Numbered from the stretch's first letter, positions 41,417 to 51,232 are shown. The stretch is 64,000 nt of DNA from Streptomyces ficellus (GCF_009739905.1 NZ_CP034279.1:2542001-2606000); one strand, 5' to 3'. A program made the numbers and translations. The notes: generated by a model from the sequence alone, not told the origin.

Positions 41417-43372
41417 TCAGCCCTGCGGGTTGAGCTCGATCGTCTCGGTGCGCTCGGCGGGGGTCTTGCCGCGCAGGGCCGTCTGCATCGCGTGGGCCAC
41501 GTCGTCGGCGGAGAGCTGGTGCTGCTTGCCGTCGCCCTTGGTGATCGTGATGCCGTCGAAGACGCCGTCGAGGAGTTCGTCGATCGCCTTCTTGTCGTAG
41601 ACCTCGATCAGGCGGCCGTTGATCGGCTTCATGGACAGGATCTTCGGCAGGGACCGGTCGGGGCCGAACTGGATCTCCTTGCCCCCGGCCCGGATGGTGA
41701 TGAGGCCGGACATCGCGGGCTCGGCGAACTCCTTCATCGCCCGGTCCAGTTCGGCCTGGGTGATGGTGGGTTCCCTGGTGGCGACGGGCAGTTCGACCGG
41801 GTTCGTCCGGCCGGTCTCGACCTGGGCGCGGTAGGCGTCCCGTACCGAGATCATGGAGCGCTGGACGTCGAGCGCCTTGCCCGCCTTGCCGGGTACGGCG
41901 ACGGGCTCGCCCGGCTCGAACCTGATGGTGCCCTCGGTGACCGAGCCGGAGGTGCCGGCCAGGTCGGTCAGGGCGACGCCCAGCTTCTCCTCGTCGACCG
42001 GGATGACCGGCTGGGCGACCCGCTCGCCGCCGAAGAGCGAGCCGATCACGGAGACCGGGTTGTAGTCGGCGCCCGCGGCGGCGCGGACGGTCTCCTGGGC
42101 GTCCAGGGACAGGCCGGCCTTGTCCGGGGCGAGCTGCACCTTCTTGCCGCCCACGTCGAGCTGGAGCGGGGCCGACGCGTGGTCGCCGAAGGCGGTTTCG
42201 AGCTTCTGGACCGCCTGCTCCTTGGTGCCGCCGCCGATGTCGACGCCGAGGACGGTGGTGCCCTTGGGGACTTCGGAGTGGTTGAGGAGCAGACCGGCGC
42301 CGTAGGCGACCCCCGTCAGCGCGACCACCGCCACGCCGAGCAGGACCAGCTTGGAGCGGCCCTTCTTCTGCGGCCGGGCGGCCGCCGCCGGGGCGGGCGC
42401 GGGAGCCGGGGCGGGGGGCGCGGGGGGCGCCGCGGCGGGCTCGGGGTCCTCGTACCCCGAGGGGTCCGGGTAGCCCGCGGGGCCGCGGTCGGCGGCGACC
42501 TGGGCCGGGCCCGAGACCGGGAACGGCGAGGCGGCCCGGTGCTCCGGCGTGACCACCGGGATGCCGCTGGTGAGCGTGTCGCCCGAGACGTGCCCGCCGG
42601 GCGGCGGGCCCTGGTCGTACGACGGCTCGAAGTCCGGCTCCGGCGCGGGCTGCTGGGGCGTCAGTACGGCGGTGTCGTCGGACATCCACGGCACGGCGCC
42701 CATGCCGCCGGTCACCGGCCCGGTCGTCGGACCGCTGGGCTGCGCGGGGCCGGTCCCGTACGCCGGGCCGTTCCCGGGCGCCGGGCGGCCGGGGGCCCCC
42801 GTGTCGGCCGCGAGATCGGCGAGGGAGCTGTGCGGGCGCGGGGCGTCGGCCCGCGGGGCGGGCGCGGGCACGGAGGGCGCCGCACCGGCCGGCGGACCGG
42901 CGGCGGGCGCCGGGGCGGGTGCGGGGGCCGGGGGCTTGCGGGGGGCGAACCAGTCGCTGGTCGGCTTCTCGTCCGCCGGGGCCGCGGCGGCGGCCGGGGC
43001 CGGCGGCTCCTGCGCGGGCTTCGGCGCCTCGGCGGCGGGCCGGCGCTCCGCGGCGGGCCGGGGTGCTGGGGCGGCACCCGCGTCGGTCCCGGCGGCGGAA
43101 GCGGCGCCGTCCGTCTCGGTCACCGGCTTGCGCACGACGACCGGCGGGATCGGCCGCGAGCCCGGGATGTTGATCCGGATGCGGGTGGTCAGCGTGGTCT
43201 CGGTCCTGGGCTCGTCCGGCTCGGCGGCGGCTCCGGCGCCTTCCTCGGTCGCGTCCTGCGTCGGGTGCAGCGACGGATACTGGCGCGATCCGTACGGCGG
43301 TGTCCCCGAGGGGTACGCGGCTCCGCCGCGCCCCTGGGGGCCGGAGGACGAACTGTCAGTTTCACGACTCAA
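41417..43372 (-). CDS. Membrane-anchored protein with peptidoglycan-binding (PG_binding_4) domains, no VanW
   Basis: 651 aa. About 330 residues of Pro/Ala/Gly-rich cytoplasmic sequence precede one transmembrane helix (KLVLLGVAVVALTGVAYGAG). Outside are two repeats related to the YoaR/PG_binding_4 domain: VPKGTTVLGVDIGGGTKEQA, ADYNPVSVIGSLFGGERVAQ and a second unit around GRTNPVELPVATREPTITQA. Related proteins end in a VanW domain, which this one lacks. Start appears to be TTG 43372 with GGGAG 8 nt upstream. It may tie the membrane to the cell wall; function unknown. Confidence 0.83.
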   Translation of the reverse strand: MSRETDSSSSGPQGRGGAAYPSGTPPYGSRQYPSLHPTQDATEEGAGAAAEPDEPRTETTLTTRIRINIPGSRPIPPVVVRKPVTETDGAASAAGTDAGAAPAPRPAAERRPAAEAPKPAQEPPAPAAAAAPADEKPTSDWFAPRKPPAPAPAPAPAAGPPAGAAPSVPAPAPRADAPRPHSSLADLAADTGAPGRPAPGNGPAYGTGPAQPSGPTTGPVTGGMGAVPWMSDDTAVLTPQQPAPEPDFEPSYDQGPPPGGHVSGDTLTSGIPVVTPEHRAASPFPVSGPAQVAADRGPAGYPDPSGYEDPEPAAAPPAPPAPAPAPAPAAAARPQKKGRSKLVLLGVAVVALTGVAYGAGLLLNHSEVPKGTTVLGVDIGGGTKEQAVQKLETAFGDHASAPLQLDVGGKKVQLAPDKAGLSLDAQETVRAAAGADYNPVSVIGSLFGGERVAQPVIPVDEEKLGVALTDLAGTSGSVTEGTIRFEPGEPVAVPGKAGKALDVQRSMISVRDAYRAQVETGRTNPVELPVATREPTITQAELDRAMKEFAEPAMSGLITIRAGGKEIQFGPDRSLPKILSMKPINGRLIEVYDKKAIDELLDGVFDGITITKGDGKQHQLSADDVAHAMQTALRGKTPAERTETIELNPQG

Positions 43373-43514
43373 AGCAGGTTCTCCCGGTTGGCTCCGCCGC
43401 CCGCTCTTACACGTGCGGGCGCTCGGCGGCGCGCACCACCATACTGGCCACCGCCGCCGGGTATCCCACGACCGGGCGAACCCGATCGGTCATTCCGGCC
43501 CAAGTCAGGGCACG

Positions 43515-43895
43515 TCACATGCCGGGTGACCCGGTTCGGCCGTCCCGATGCGGGAGCCGCGGGATCGTGGCGCACATCACAGCGACGACCATGCCGCCGA
43601 GGACATACACCAGCTCGGCGACACCGCCCCAGAACAGCTGGTCGCCCTCCGGCCGGCCGAGGCTCAGCAGGACCACGGCGACGAGCCAGCCGCCGCCCGG
43701 GACGAGCACGCCCACCTGGGTGCCCGTCGCCCGCATCCCGCCGTAGAAGAGTCCCGCGCACGCGGTGAGCGCCAGCAGCAACCCGCCCGGGAACCAGGCC
43801 GATTGCACCAGTGCCCCGGCGAGGCCGACCACGATCCCGAGCAGGAAGAGACCCGCGTAACCGGCGACGCGCCCGGCCTGCGCGGTGCCGCTCAT
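43515..43895 (-). CDS. DUF6113 membrane protein
   Basis: 126 aa with four hydrophobic segments ([70 protein letters not shown]) and a short Arg-rich tail. I recognise it as the DUF6113 family found after mshB in Streptomyces; function unknown. Its ATG overlaps the mshB stop as ATGA, so it is translated with MshB. Confidence 0.85.
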   Translation of the reverse strand: MSGTAQAGRVAGYAGLFLLGIVVGLAGALVQSAWFPGGLLLALTACAGLFYGGMRATGTQVGVLVPGGGWLVAVVLLSLGRPEGDQLFWGGVAELVYVLGGMVVAVMCATIPRLPHRDGRTGSPGM

Positions 43896-44776
43896 GACGT
43901 CACCCCGGCGAACAGGTCGTCCTCCCGCCGGCCGGCCGGGGCGCCCGGCTCGCCCTGGACCAACTGGTAGTACTCCGTGGCGAACACGGGCTGGCCCAGA
44001 CCGTTGGAGAGGGCGAAGAAGTCCCCCTCGACGGCGATCTGCGTGGCGTGGGCGCGCATCGCGGCCACCTTCCGTTCCGCGTGTGCGGCGCCGCCGATCT
44101 CGGTCGTGACCAGCTCGTCGTCGACGACGCCCGGCACGTCGCCGACGGTGCCCGCCCGCGGGAACACGTTCGCCGCGCGCAGCCGGGCGAAGCCCTCTTC
44201 GGCGACGCTGCGCGGCACCCGGTTCCAGTAGGTCTTGGCGATCCGGTGGGGGGCGCCCAGGTCGCGGCGGAAGGCCGGCTCGGCGGCCAGTTCGGCGGCG
44301 CGCACGGCGACGCGGTGGGCCTGGATGTGGTCGGGGTGGCCGTAGCCGCCGTCCGGGTCGTACGTCACCAGGACCTGGGGGCGGACGGACCGGATGATCT
44401 CGACCAGGTGGGTGGCGGCGTCGTCCACGTCCGTGTTCCAGAAGGCGCCGTCGCGGTGGTTCTGCTCGGCGCCCATCATCCCGGAGTCGCGGTAGCGGCC
44501 GGGCCCGCCCAGGAAGCGGTGGTCGGTGACGCCCAGCTCCTTCATCGCGTCGGCCAGTTCGCCGACGCGATGGGGTCCGAGCCGGTCCTCCCGGTCGGGC
44601 GCCAGGTGGGCGAGGGCGGGCGGGATGACCTCGCCCTCCTCGCCGCGTGTGCAGGTCACCAGGGTGACCAGGGCACCCTCGGCCGCGTACCTGGCCATGG
44701 TGGTGCCGTTGTTGATCGACTCGTCGTCGGGGTGCGCGTGCACCAGGAGCAGACGACGGGCGGGGAGTTCCGTCAT
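43892..44776 (-). CDS. mshB: N-acetyl-1-D-myo-inosityl-2-amino-2-deoxy-alpha-D-glucopyranoside deacetylase
   Basis: 294 aa zinc deacetylase that removes acetate from GlcNAc-Ins in mycothiol synthesis. The LmbE/PIG-L family motifs are [20 protein letters not shown] (His, Asp, Asp), [20 protein letters not shown] (Asp and HPDH). Its length matches characterised MshB. The gene probably makes a leaderless mRNA (TAGGGT 6 nt before the ATG). The other mycothiol genes are elsewhere, as usual. A DUF6113 gene overlaps its stop. Confidence 0.95.
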   Translation of the reverse strand: MTELPARRLLLVHAHPDDESINNGTTMARYAAEGALVTLVTCTRGEEGEVIPPALAHLAPDREDRLGPHRVGELADAMKELGVTDHRFLGGPGRYRDSGMMGAEQNHRDGAFWNTDVDDAATHLVEIIRSVRPQVLVTYDPDGGYGHPDHIQAHRVAVRAAELAAEPAFRRDLGAPHRIAKTYWNRVPRSVAEEGFARLRAANVFPRAGTVGDVPGVVDDELVTTEIGGAAHAERKVAAMRAHATQIAVEGDFFALSNGLGQPVFATEYYQLVQGEPGAPAGRREDDLFAGVTS

Positions 44777-44782
44777 ACGGAC

Positions 44783-44788
44783 ACCCTA
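44783..44788 (-). promoter_or_regulatory. -10 hexamer of a probable leaderless promoter (mshB)
   Basis: TAGGGT on the minus strand, 6 nt from the ATG at 44776, inside the 23-bp gap to the upstream small gene. Confidence 0.5.
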
Positions 44789-44799
44789 GAACGTGGCGC

Positions 44800-44994
44800 C
44801 TAGAACTTGAGGCCGCCGATCATGCCCGCCACGTTGGTGGTCAGCTCGCTGATGGTCGGGGCGATGGAGGAGCTCGCCAGGTAGAAGCCGAGCAGCATGC
44901 AGACGACCGCGTGGCCGGCCTTCAGGCCGGACTTCCGGATCAGCAGGAAGACGACGATCGCCAGCAGCACCACCGCCGAAATCGAGAGTGCCAC
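44800..44994 (-). CDS. Small two-helix membrane protein
   Basis: 64 aa: helix 1 LSISAVVLLAIVVFLLIRKS, helix 2 GHAVVCMLLGFYLASSSIAP, then a short tail ending MIGGLKF. GTG 44994 has GGAGGTGA about 7 nt upstream. 23 bp upstream of mshB on the same strand. Family not recognised, though the clean ribosome binding site and codon use indicate a real gene. Confidence 0.8.
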   Translation of the reverse strand: MALSISAVVLLAIVVFLLIRKSGLKAGHAVVCMLLGFYLASSSIAPTISELTTNVAGMIGGLKF

Positions 44995-45137
44995 GGCGGT
45001 TCACCTCCATACGTGTTCGTTCCGGACGGGCAGGGCGCACGTGCCGGAGGGTACATACCCACCCGGTGCTACGGATCATAACTATCCGTTCCCACGCATC
45101 GATCGGTGCACGGCAGCACATGGGGGCGCACGACCGC

Positions 45138-45143
45138 TAGTTT
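45138..45143 (+). promoter_or_regulatory. -10 hexamer of a probable leaderless promoter (S9 peptidase)
   Basis: TAGTTT, 7 nt before the ATG at 45151; no ribosome binding site. Confidence 0.5.
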
Positions 45144-45150
45144 CGGTCGT

Positions 45151-47280
45151 ATGACCTCCAGGCAACAGCTCTCATTCCCTCGCCAGTACGCACGGACTCA
45201 GCGCTACTCCCTTGGTGTTCCCCGGGCGTTCACCGTCTCTCCCGACGGCTCCCGGGTCGTCTTCCTCCGCTCCCCCTCCGGTACCGACAGAGCGAACCGG
45301 CTCTGGGTGCTGGACCTGGACGACGGCATGCGGGAGCGGGTCGCCGCCGACCCGGAGGCCCTGCTGGGCGGCGCGGAGGAGGAGTTGTCGCCCGAGGAGC
45401 GGGCGCGCCGGGAACGCAGCCGGGAAGGCGCGGGCGGCATCGTGGGGTACGCGGTGGACGGGGCCGTCGAGTTGGCGGCGTTCGCGCTGTCGGGGCGGCT
45501 GTTCGTGGCGGAGCTGCGGGCCGGGACGGCGCGGGAACTGCGCGTACCGGGACCGGTGATCGATCCGCGGCCCTCGCCGGACGGGCGGCTGGTCGCGTAT
45601 GTGAACGGGGGCGCCCTGCGGGTGACGGACGCCGGTGGCGGGGGTGACGACCGGGCGCTGGCCGAGCCGGAGGGCGAGCACGTCACCTACGGGCTGGCGG
45701 AGTTCGTCGCGGCGGAGGAGATGGGCCGCTCGCGCGGGTTCTGGTGGTCGCCGGAGTCGGACCGGCTGCTGGTCGCGCGGGCGGACGACGCTCCCGTACA
45801 GCGCTGGTGGATCTCCGACCCGGCGCATCCGGACCGGGAGCCGGTGAAGGTGGCCTATCCGGCGGCGGGCACGGCCGACGCGGAGGTGTCGCTGTGTCTG
45901 CTGGGCCTGGACGGTACGCGTACGGAGGTCGAGTGGGACCGGGCGCGCTACCCGTACCTGGCGCGGGTGCACTGGTCCTCGGGCGGGGCGCCGCTGCTGC
46001 TGGTGCAGGCGCGTGACCAGCGCACCCAGCTGTACCTGGCGGTGGACCCGGCGACGGGGTCGACCCGGACGGTGCACGTCGACGAGGACCCGGACTGGCT
46101 GGAGCTGCTCGGCGGGGTGCCCGCGTGGGCGCCGGACGGGCGGCTGGTGCGGATCGCCGACGAGGGCGGGGCGCGGGTGCTGGCGGTCGGCGACCGGACG
46201 CTGACGGGCCCGCAGCTGCACCTGCGGGCGGTGCTGGACGTGGGCGAGAACGACGTGCTGGTGTCGGCGTCGGCGGGCGAGGAGGCCGCGGAGCCGGAAA
46301 TTGGCGAGATTCATGTGTACCGGGTCAACGAGCTGGGCGTGGAACGCGTCTCGGACGGGCCCGGTGTGCACGCGGCGGTCCGGTCGGGCGCGGTGACGGT
46401 GCTGGCGTCGGCGCGGCCGGGTGAGCCGGGGACGACGGTGCGGGTGTTGCGGGAGGGCAAGCCGGTGGCGGAGGTGGTGTCGTACGCGGAGCGGCCGGGG
46501 CTGTCGCCGCGGCTGACGCTCACCGAGTCGGGTCCGCGGCGCATCCCGTGCGCGGTGCTGCTGCCCCGGGACCACCGGGAGGGCGACGGTCCGCTGCCGG
46601 TGCTGCTGGATCCGTACGGCGGGCCGCACGGGCAGCGGGTGGTGGCCGCGCACAATCCGCACCTGACGTCGCAGTGGTTCGCCGAGCAGGGGTTCGCGGT
46701 GGTGGTGGCGGACGGGCGGGGCGCGCCGGGGCGTTCGCCGGGCTGGGAGAAGGCCGTCAAGGACCGGCTGACGCTGACGCTGGACGACCAGATCGAGGCG
46801 CTGCACGGGCTGGCGGACCGGTTCCCGCTGGACCTGGGCCGGGTGGCGATGCGGGGCTGGTCGTTCGGCGGGTACCTGGCGGCGATGGCGGTGCTGCGGC
46901 GGCCGGACGTGTTCCACGCGGCGGTGGCGGGTGCGCCGATGTCGGACCTGCGGCTGTACGACACGCACTACATGGAGCGGTACCTGGGGCTGCCGGAGGA
47001 GGCGCCGGAGGTGTACGCGGCGAATTCGCTGATCACGGACGACGGTCTGTCGGCTCCGGAGAACCCGCACCGGCCGCTGATGATCATCCATGGATTGGCG
47101 GACGACAATGTGGTGGCGGCACACACGCTGCGGCTGTCGTCGGCGCTGCTGGCGGCGGGCCGCCCCCATGAGGTGCTGCCGCTGACGGGCGTGACGCATA
47201 TGACGCCGCAGGAGCAGGTGGCCGAGAACCTGCTGCTGCTCCAGGTGGACTTCCTGAAGCGGTCGCTGGGCCTGGCGTAG
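45151..47280 (+). CDS. S9 family peptidase (dipeptidyl peptidase IV / prolyl oligopeptidase type)
   Basis: 709 aa. The N-terminal ~450 residues form the DPP-IV-type beta propeller, with AEFVAAEEMGRSRGFWWSPE carrying the Glu-Glu pair that binds a free peptide N-terminus in DPP-IV. The C-terminal alpha/beta hydrolase has the nucleophile in MRGWSFGGYLAAM, Asp in HGLADDNVV and His in GVTHMTPQE. No signal peptide, so probably cytosolic. The mRNA is likely leaderless. It may trim peptides brought in by the adjacent oligopeptide importers; that link is inference. Confidence 0.92.
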   Translation: MTSRQQLSFPRQYARTQRYSLGVPRAFTVSPDGSRVVFLRSPSGTDRANRLWVLDLDDGMRERVAADPEALLGGAEEELSPEERARRERSREGAGGIVGYAVDGAVELAAFALSGRLFVAELRAGTARELRVPGPVIDPRPSPDGRLVAYVNGGALRVTDAGGGGDDRALAEPEGEHVTYGLAEFVAAEEMGRSRGFWWSPESDRLLVARADDAPVQRWWISDPAHPDREPVKVAYPAAGTADAEVSLCLLGLDGTRTEVEWDRARYPYLARVHWSSGGAPLLLVQARDQRTQLYLAVDPATGSTRTVHVDEDPDWLELLGGVPAWAPDGRLVRIADEGGARVLAVGDRTLTGPQLHLRAVLDVGENDVLVSASAGEEAAEPEIGEIHVYRVNELGVERVSDGPGVHAAVRSGAVTVLASARPGEPGTTVRVLREGKPVAEVVSYAERPGLSPRLTLTESGPRRIPCAVLLPRDHREGDGPLPVLLDPYGGPHGQRVVAAHNPHLTSQWFAEQGFAVVVADGRGAPGRSPGWEKAVKDRLTLTLDDQIEALHGLADRFPLDLGRVAMRGWSFGGYLAAMAVLRRPDVFHAAVAGAPMSDLRLYDTHYMERYLGLPEEAPEVYAANSLITDDGLSAPENPHRPLMIIHGLADDNVVAAHTLRLSSALLAAGRPHEVLPLTGVTHMTPQEQVAENLLLLQVDFLKRSLGLA

Positions 47281-47285
47281 GGAAC

Positions 47286-47328
47286 GGTGACCGGCCCGGG
47301 GTGCCTGGCGCGCCCCGGCCGGGTCACC
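47286..47328. terminator. Imperfect hairpin between convergent genes
   Basis: ggtgacc/ggtcacc outer arms (47286-47292 with 47322-47328) and a GC-rich inner stem with one-base bulges. It covers the stop codon of the ATPase gene. Confidence 0.5.
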
Positions 47329-48358
47329 GCGGCGCGTCGCCGGGGACGACGTGGCGTTCCTCGGCGAAGTGGCAGGCGGAGTCGTGCCGGGCCGGGGTGT
47401 CCGTGTCGCGGAAGGCCGCCGGGACCGCGAGGAGCGGCACCTCCGTCGCGCACCGCTCGCGCGCCTTCCAGCAGCGGGTGCGGAAGCGGCAGCCGGAGGG
47501 GATGTCGGTGGGCGAGGGCACGTCGCCGGCCAGCAGGATCCGCTCGCGCTGCTCCCGGGCTTCGGGGTCGGGTACGGGGACCGCCGAGAGCAGTGCCTGG
47601 GTGTACGGGTGGGTGGGGTGGTCGTAGATCTCGCGGTCGGTGCCGGTCTCGACGATCCGGCCGAGGTACATCACGCCGACCCGGTCGGAGATGTGCCGGA
47701 CGATCGACAGGTCGTGGGCGATGAACACGTAGCTGAGGCCGAACTCGTCCTGGAGCTTCTCCATCAGGTTGACGACCTGCGCCTGGACGGAGACGTCGAG
47801 GGCGGAGACGGGTTCGTCGGCGACGATGACCTCCGGCTGGAGGGCGAGGCCGCGGGCGATGCCGATGCGCTGGCGCTGGCCGCCGGAGAACTGGTGCGGG
47901 TAGCGGTTGATGTACTCGGGGTTGAGCCCGACGACGTCCAGCAGTTCCTGCACCTTGCGGCGCCGGTCGCCCTTGGGGGCCACCTCGGGGTGGATCTCGT
48001 ACGGCTCGCCGATGATGTCGCCGACCGTCATCCGCGGGTTGAGCGAGGTGTACGGGTCCTGGAACACCATCTGGATGTTGCGGCGCACGGCCTTGAGCGC
48101 CCGGCCGGACAGCTTGGTGATGTCCTCGCCCTTGTAGAGGATCCGGCCGGACGTGGGCCGTTCCAGACTGACGAGCATCCTGGCGACGGTGGACTTGCCG
48201 CAGCCGGACTCGCCGACGATGCCGAGCGTCTCGCCGGGCCGGAGGGCGAAGGACACCCCGTCGACGGCCTTGACGGCGCCGATCTGCTTGCGGAAGAGGA
48301 TGCCGCGGGTGAGCGGGTAGTGCTTGACGAGGTCGCGCACCTCAAGAAGAGGAGGCAT
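47324..48358 (-). CDS. Oligopeptide ABC transporter ATP-binding protein, OppF/DppF type (operon 1)
   Basis: 344 aa. Walker [11 protein letters not shown]-loop [13 protein letters not shown], signature [16 protein letters not shown], Walker [13 protein letters not shown] and the H-loop [11 protein letters not shown] are all intact. The C-terminal oligopeptide-ABC extension carries the Cys cluster [14 protein letters not shown], expected to hold an Fe-S cluster. Last gene of operon 1. ATG 48358 follows GGAGGAG and overlaps the OppD stop by 17 bp. Very similar to the protein encoded at 53102-54250. Confidence 0.93.
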   Translation of the reverse strand: MPPLLEVRDLVKHYPLTRGILFRKQIGAVKAVDGVSFALRPGETLGIVGESGCGKSTVARMLVSLERPTSGRILYKGEDITKLSGRALKAVRRNIQMVFQDPYTSLNPRMTVGDIIGEPYEIHPEVAPKGDRRRKVQELLDVVGLNPEYINRYPHQFSGGQRQRIGIARGLALQPEVIVADEPVSALDVSVQAQVVNLMEKLQDEFGLSYVFIAHDLSIVRHISDRVGVMYLGRIVETGTDREIYDHPTHPYTQALLSAVPVPDPEAREQRERILLAGDVPSPTDIPSGCRFRTRCWKARERCATEVPLLAVPAAFRDTDTPARHDSACHFAEERHVVPGDAPR

Positions 48359-49325
48359 CGAGCGTCTCCTCCCAGAAGTGGCAGGCGCTGCGCCGGTCGC
48401 CGGACACCTGGTACAGCGGCGGTTCGTCGGTCCGGCACACGTCGCGGGCGCGGGGGCAGCGGGGGTGGAAGGGGCAGCCGGGCGGGATGGCGGTCAGGTT
48501 CGGCGGGAGGCCCTTGATGGCGTACAGCTCGCGTCCCTTGTGGTCCAGGCGCGGGATGGAGTCGAGCAGGCCCTGGGTGTAGGGGTGGGCGGGCGCCTTG
48601 TAGATGTCGTGGACGGGCGCGGTCTCGACGATCCGCCCGGCGTACATCACGGCGATCCGGTCGGCGACGTCGGCGACGACGCCCAGGTCGTGGGTGATGA
48701 GGATGAGGCCCATGTCGAGTTCCCGCTGGAGCTCGGCGAGGAGTTCCATGACCTGCGCCTGGACGGTGACGTCGAGGGCGGTGGTGGGTTCGTCGGCGAT
48801 GATGAGCGCCGGTTCCAGCGCCATCGCCATGGCGATCATGATGCGCTGGCGCATGCCGCCGGAGAACTGGTGCGGGTACTGGCCGACGCGCTCGCGGGCG
48901 GCGGGGATGCGGACGCGGTCCATCAGCTCGATCGCCTTGGCGCGGGCGTCCTTCCTGGACATGCCGCGGTGGACGGTGAACATCTCGCCGAGCTGGTCGC
49001 CGACGCTGAGGACGGGGTTGAGGGACGACAGCGCGTCCTGGAAGATCATCGCCATCTCGGCGCCGCGTACGGTGCGCCGGGCGTCCTCCTTGAGTTTCAG
49101 CAGGTCCCGGCCCTGGAAGAGGACTTCGCCGCCGGTGATCCGGCCGGGCGGCATGTCGAGGATTCCCATGACGGCCTGGGCGGTGACGGACTTGCCGGAG
49201 CCCGATTCGCCGAGCACGGCGAGCGTCTCGCCGGCGTCGACGGAGTACGTCACGCCGTTGACGGCCTTGGCGATCCCGTCACGGGTGCGGAACTCCACGT
49301 ACAGGTCGCGCACTTCGAGCAGCAT
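48342..49325 (-). CDS. Oligopeptide ABC transporter ATP-binding protein, OppD/DppD type (operon 1)
   Basis: 327 aa. Walker [23 protein letters not shown], signature [17 protein letters not shown], Walker [13 protein letters not shown] and H-loop [12 protein letters not shown]. The C-terminal extension has [14 protein letters not shown] (Cys cluster). Pairs with OppF in the importer. Start ATG 49325 is 7 bp after the permease stop. Close paralogue of the protein at 54243-55295. Confidence 0.93.
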   Translation of the reverse strand: MLLEVRDLYVEFRTRDGIAKAVNGVTYSVDAGETLAVLGESGSGKSVTAQAVMGILDMPPGRITGGEVLFQGRDLLKLKEDARRTVRGAEMAMIFQDALSSLNPVLSVGDQLGEMFTVHRGMSRKDARAKAIELMDRVRIPAARERVGQYPHQFSGGMRQRIMIAMAMALEPALIIADEPTTALDVTVQAQVMELLAELQRELDMGLILITHDLGVVADVADRIAVMYAGRIVETAPVHDIYKAPAHPYTQGLLDSIPRLDHKGRELYAIKGLPPNLTAIPPGCPFHPRCPRARDVCRTDEPPLYQVSGDRRSACHFWEETLDASSS

Positions 49326-49332
49326 GGTGGAC

Positions 49333-50292
49333 CTACCGCAGCTTGGGGTCGAGGGCGTCGCGCACCGCGTCGCCGAGCATGATGAACGCGAGGACGGTGA
49401 TGCTCAGGGCGCCGGCCGGCCACAGCAGCATGTGCGGGGCGTTGCGGATCTGCGGGGCGGCGTTGGAGATGTCGATGCCCCAGGAGACGGTGGGCGGCCG
49501 CAGTCCGACGCCGAGGAACGACAGGGTCGCCTCCAGCGCGATGTACGTGCCGAGGGCGATGGTGGCGACGACGATGACGGGTGCGACGGCGTTGGGCGCC
49601 ACGTGGCGCAGCAGCATCCGGCCGCTGCCGGCGCCGAGGGCGCGGGCGGCCTGGACGTAGTCGTTCTGCTTGGCGGTGATGACCGAGCCACGGGCGATAC
49701 GGGCGAGCTGGGGCCAGCCGAGCAGCACGATGAAGCCGACGACGGGCCAGACGGTGGAGCTGGTGACGACGGACAGGAAGACCAGGCCGCCGAGGACGAC
49801 GGGGATGCCGAAGAACACGTCGGCGATCCGGGACAGCAGCGCGTCCCACCAGCCGCCGTAGAAGCCGGCGAGCCCGCCGAGGAGGCTGCCGAGCAGGGCG
49901 GCGCCGAGGGTGGCGCAGACGCCGACGGTGATGGAGGCGCGCGCCCCGTACACGGTGCGGGTGTAGACGTCACAGCCCTGGGTGTCGTAGCCGAAGGGGT
50001 GGCCGGGGGCGGAGCCCTGTTGCGACTTGGACAGGTCGCAGCGGAGCGGGTCGGCGCTGGTGAGGATCTGCGGCCAGATCGCGATCAGGACGAGGAAGAC
50101 GATCAGGGCGGCGGAGAGGAGGAAGACGGGGTTGCGGCGCAGCTGGTGCCAGGCGTCGGACCAGAGGCTGCGGGGCTTGCCGGTGGAGCCGCGCAGGGTC
50201 TCGGCCTCGCTCATGGCGAGGTCCATGGCGCCGCCCGCGCCGGTGGGGGCGACGGCCTCCTTGGGGTTCTCGTACGGGTCGGGCTCAGGCAT
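49333..50292 (-). CDS. Oligopeptide ABC transporter permease, OppC/DppC type (operon 1)
   Basis: 319 aa inner-membrane permease with an N-terminal hydrophilic part and about six helices. The EAA-loop motif that docks the ATPase reads DYVQAARALGAGSGRMLLRH, followed by the usual GDAVRDALDPKLR end. A large external loop (SQQGSAPGHPFGYDTQGCDV) precedes helix 2, as in DppC. It overlaps the OppB stop by 8 bp (ATG within TATGCCTGA). Confidence 0.92.
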   Translation of the reverse strand: MPEPDPYENPKEAVAPTGAGGAMDLAMSEAETLRGSTGKPRSLWSDAWHQLRRNPVFLLSAALIVFLVLIAIWPQILTSADPLRCDLSKSQQGSAPGHPFGYDTQGCDVYTRTVYGARASITVGVCATLGAALLGSLLGGLAGFYGGWWDALLSRIADVFFGIPVVLGGLVFLSVVTSSTVWPVVGFIVLLGWPQLARIARGSVITAKQNDYVQAARALGAGSGRMLLRHVAPNAVAPVIVVATIALGTYIALEATLSFLGVGLRPPTVSWGIDISNAAPQIRNAPHMLLWPAGALSITVLAFIMLGDAVRDALDPKLR

Positions 50293-51208
50293 AGCGGATC
50301 CTCGGGTCCAGGACCGCGTACAGCAGGTCGACGAGCAGGTTCGCCACCAGGAAGACGATCACGAGGATGGTCACGAAGCCGACGACGGTGGGGGCGTTGT
50401 TGCGCAGGATGCCCTGGTAGAGCTGGTAGCCGACGCCGTGAATGTTGAAGATGCGCTCGGTGACGATCGCGCCGCCCATGAGGGCGCCGATGTCGGCGCC
50501 GATGAAGGTGACGACCGGGATGAGGGAGTTGCGCAGCAGGTGGCGGGTGATGACCCGGCGGCGCGGCAGGCCCTTGGCGACGGCGGTGCGGACGTAGTCG
50601 GCGCGGACGTTCTCGGCGATGGAGGTGCGGCTGAGGCGGGTGACGTAGGCGAGGGAGACGAGGGCGAGGACGACGCCGGGGAGGATCAGTTCGTCGATGC
50701 GGGCGTCGGAGGAGACCGAGGGGCGTACCCAGCCCCAGGTGACGCCGAAGAGGAACTGGAGGAGGTAGCCGGAGACGAAGGTGGGGACGGAGATGACGAC
50801 GAGGGTGAGGACGAGCAGGCCGGTGTCGAGAGGGCGGCCGCGCTTGAGGCCGCTGACGACGCCGAGGGTGATGCCGATGACGATCTCGATGACGATGGCG
50901 ACGATGGTCAGCCGCAGGGTGACGGGGAAGGCGGAGGCCATCAGTTCGGTGACGGGCTGGCCGTTGAAGGCGGTGCCGAAGTCGCCCTGGAAGATGGCGC
51001 CCATGTAGAGGAGGTACTGCTTCCACAGCGGCTGGTCGAGGTGGAGGTCCGCGCGGATGCGGGCGGCGGTGGCGGGGTCGGGCGCCTTGTCGCCGAAGAG
51101 GGCCGCGACCGGGTCGCCGAGCGCGTACACCATGAGGAAGATGAGGAACGTGCTGCCGATGAACACCGGGATCATCTGGAGCAGCCGCCGGATCACATAG
51201 CGTCCCAT
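50285..51208 (-). CDS. Oligopeptide ABC transporter permease, OppB/DppB type (operon 1)
   Basis: 307 aa, six transmembrane helices starting MGRYVIRRLLQMIPVFIGST. The OppB external motif LGDPVAALFGDKAPDPATAA and the EAA loop RADYVRTAVAKGLPRRRVIT are present, ending DLLYAVLDPRIRYA. ATG 51208 has GGAG 5 nt upstream and lies only 24 bp after the binding-protein stop. Confidence 0.92.
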   Translation of the reverse strand: MGRYVIRRLLQMIPVFIGSTFLIFLMVYALGDPVAALFGDKAPDPATAARIRADLHLDQPLWKQYLLYMGAIFQGDFGTAFNGQPVTELMASAFPVTLRLTIVAIVIEIVIGITLGVVSGLKRGRPLDTGLLVLTLVVISVPTFVSGYLLQFLFGVTWGWVRPSVSSDARIDELILPGVVLALVSLAYVTRLSRTSIAENVRADYVRTAVAKGLPRRRVITRHLLRNSLIPVVTFIGADIGALMGGAIVTERIFNIHGVGYQLYQGILRNNAPTVVGFVTILVIVFLVANLLVDLLYAVLDPRIRYA

Positions 51209-51232
51209 GAGGGCTCCGGAGGATCGCTGGGG

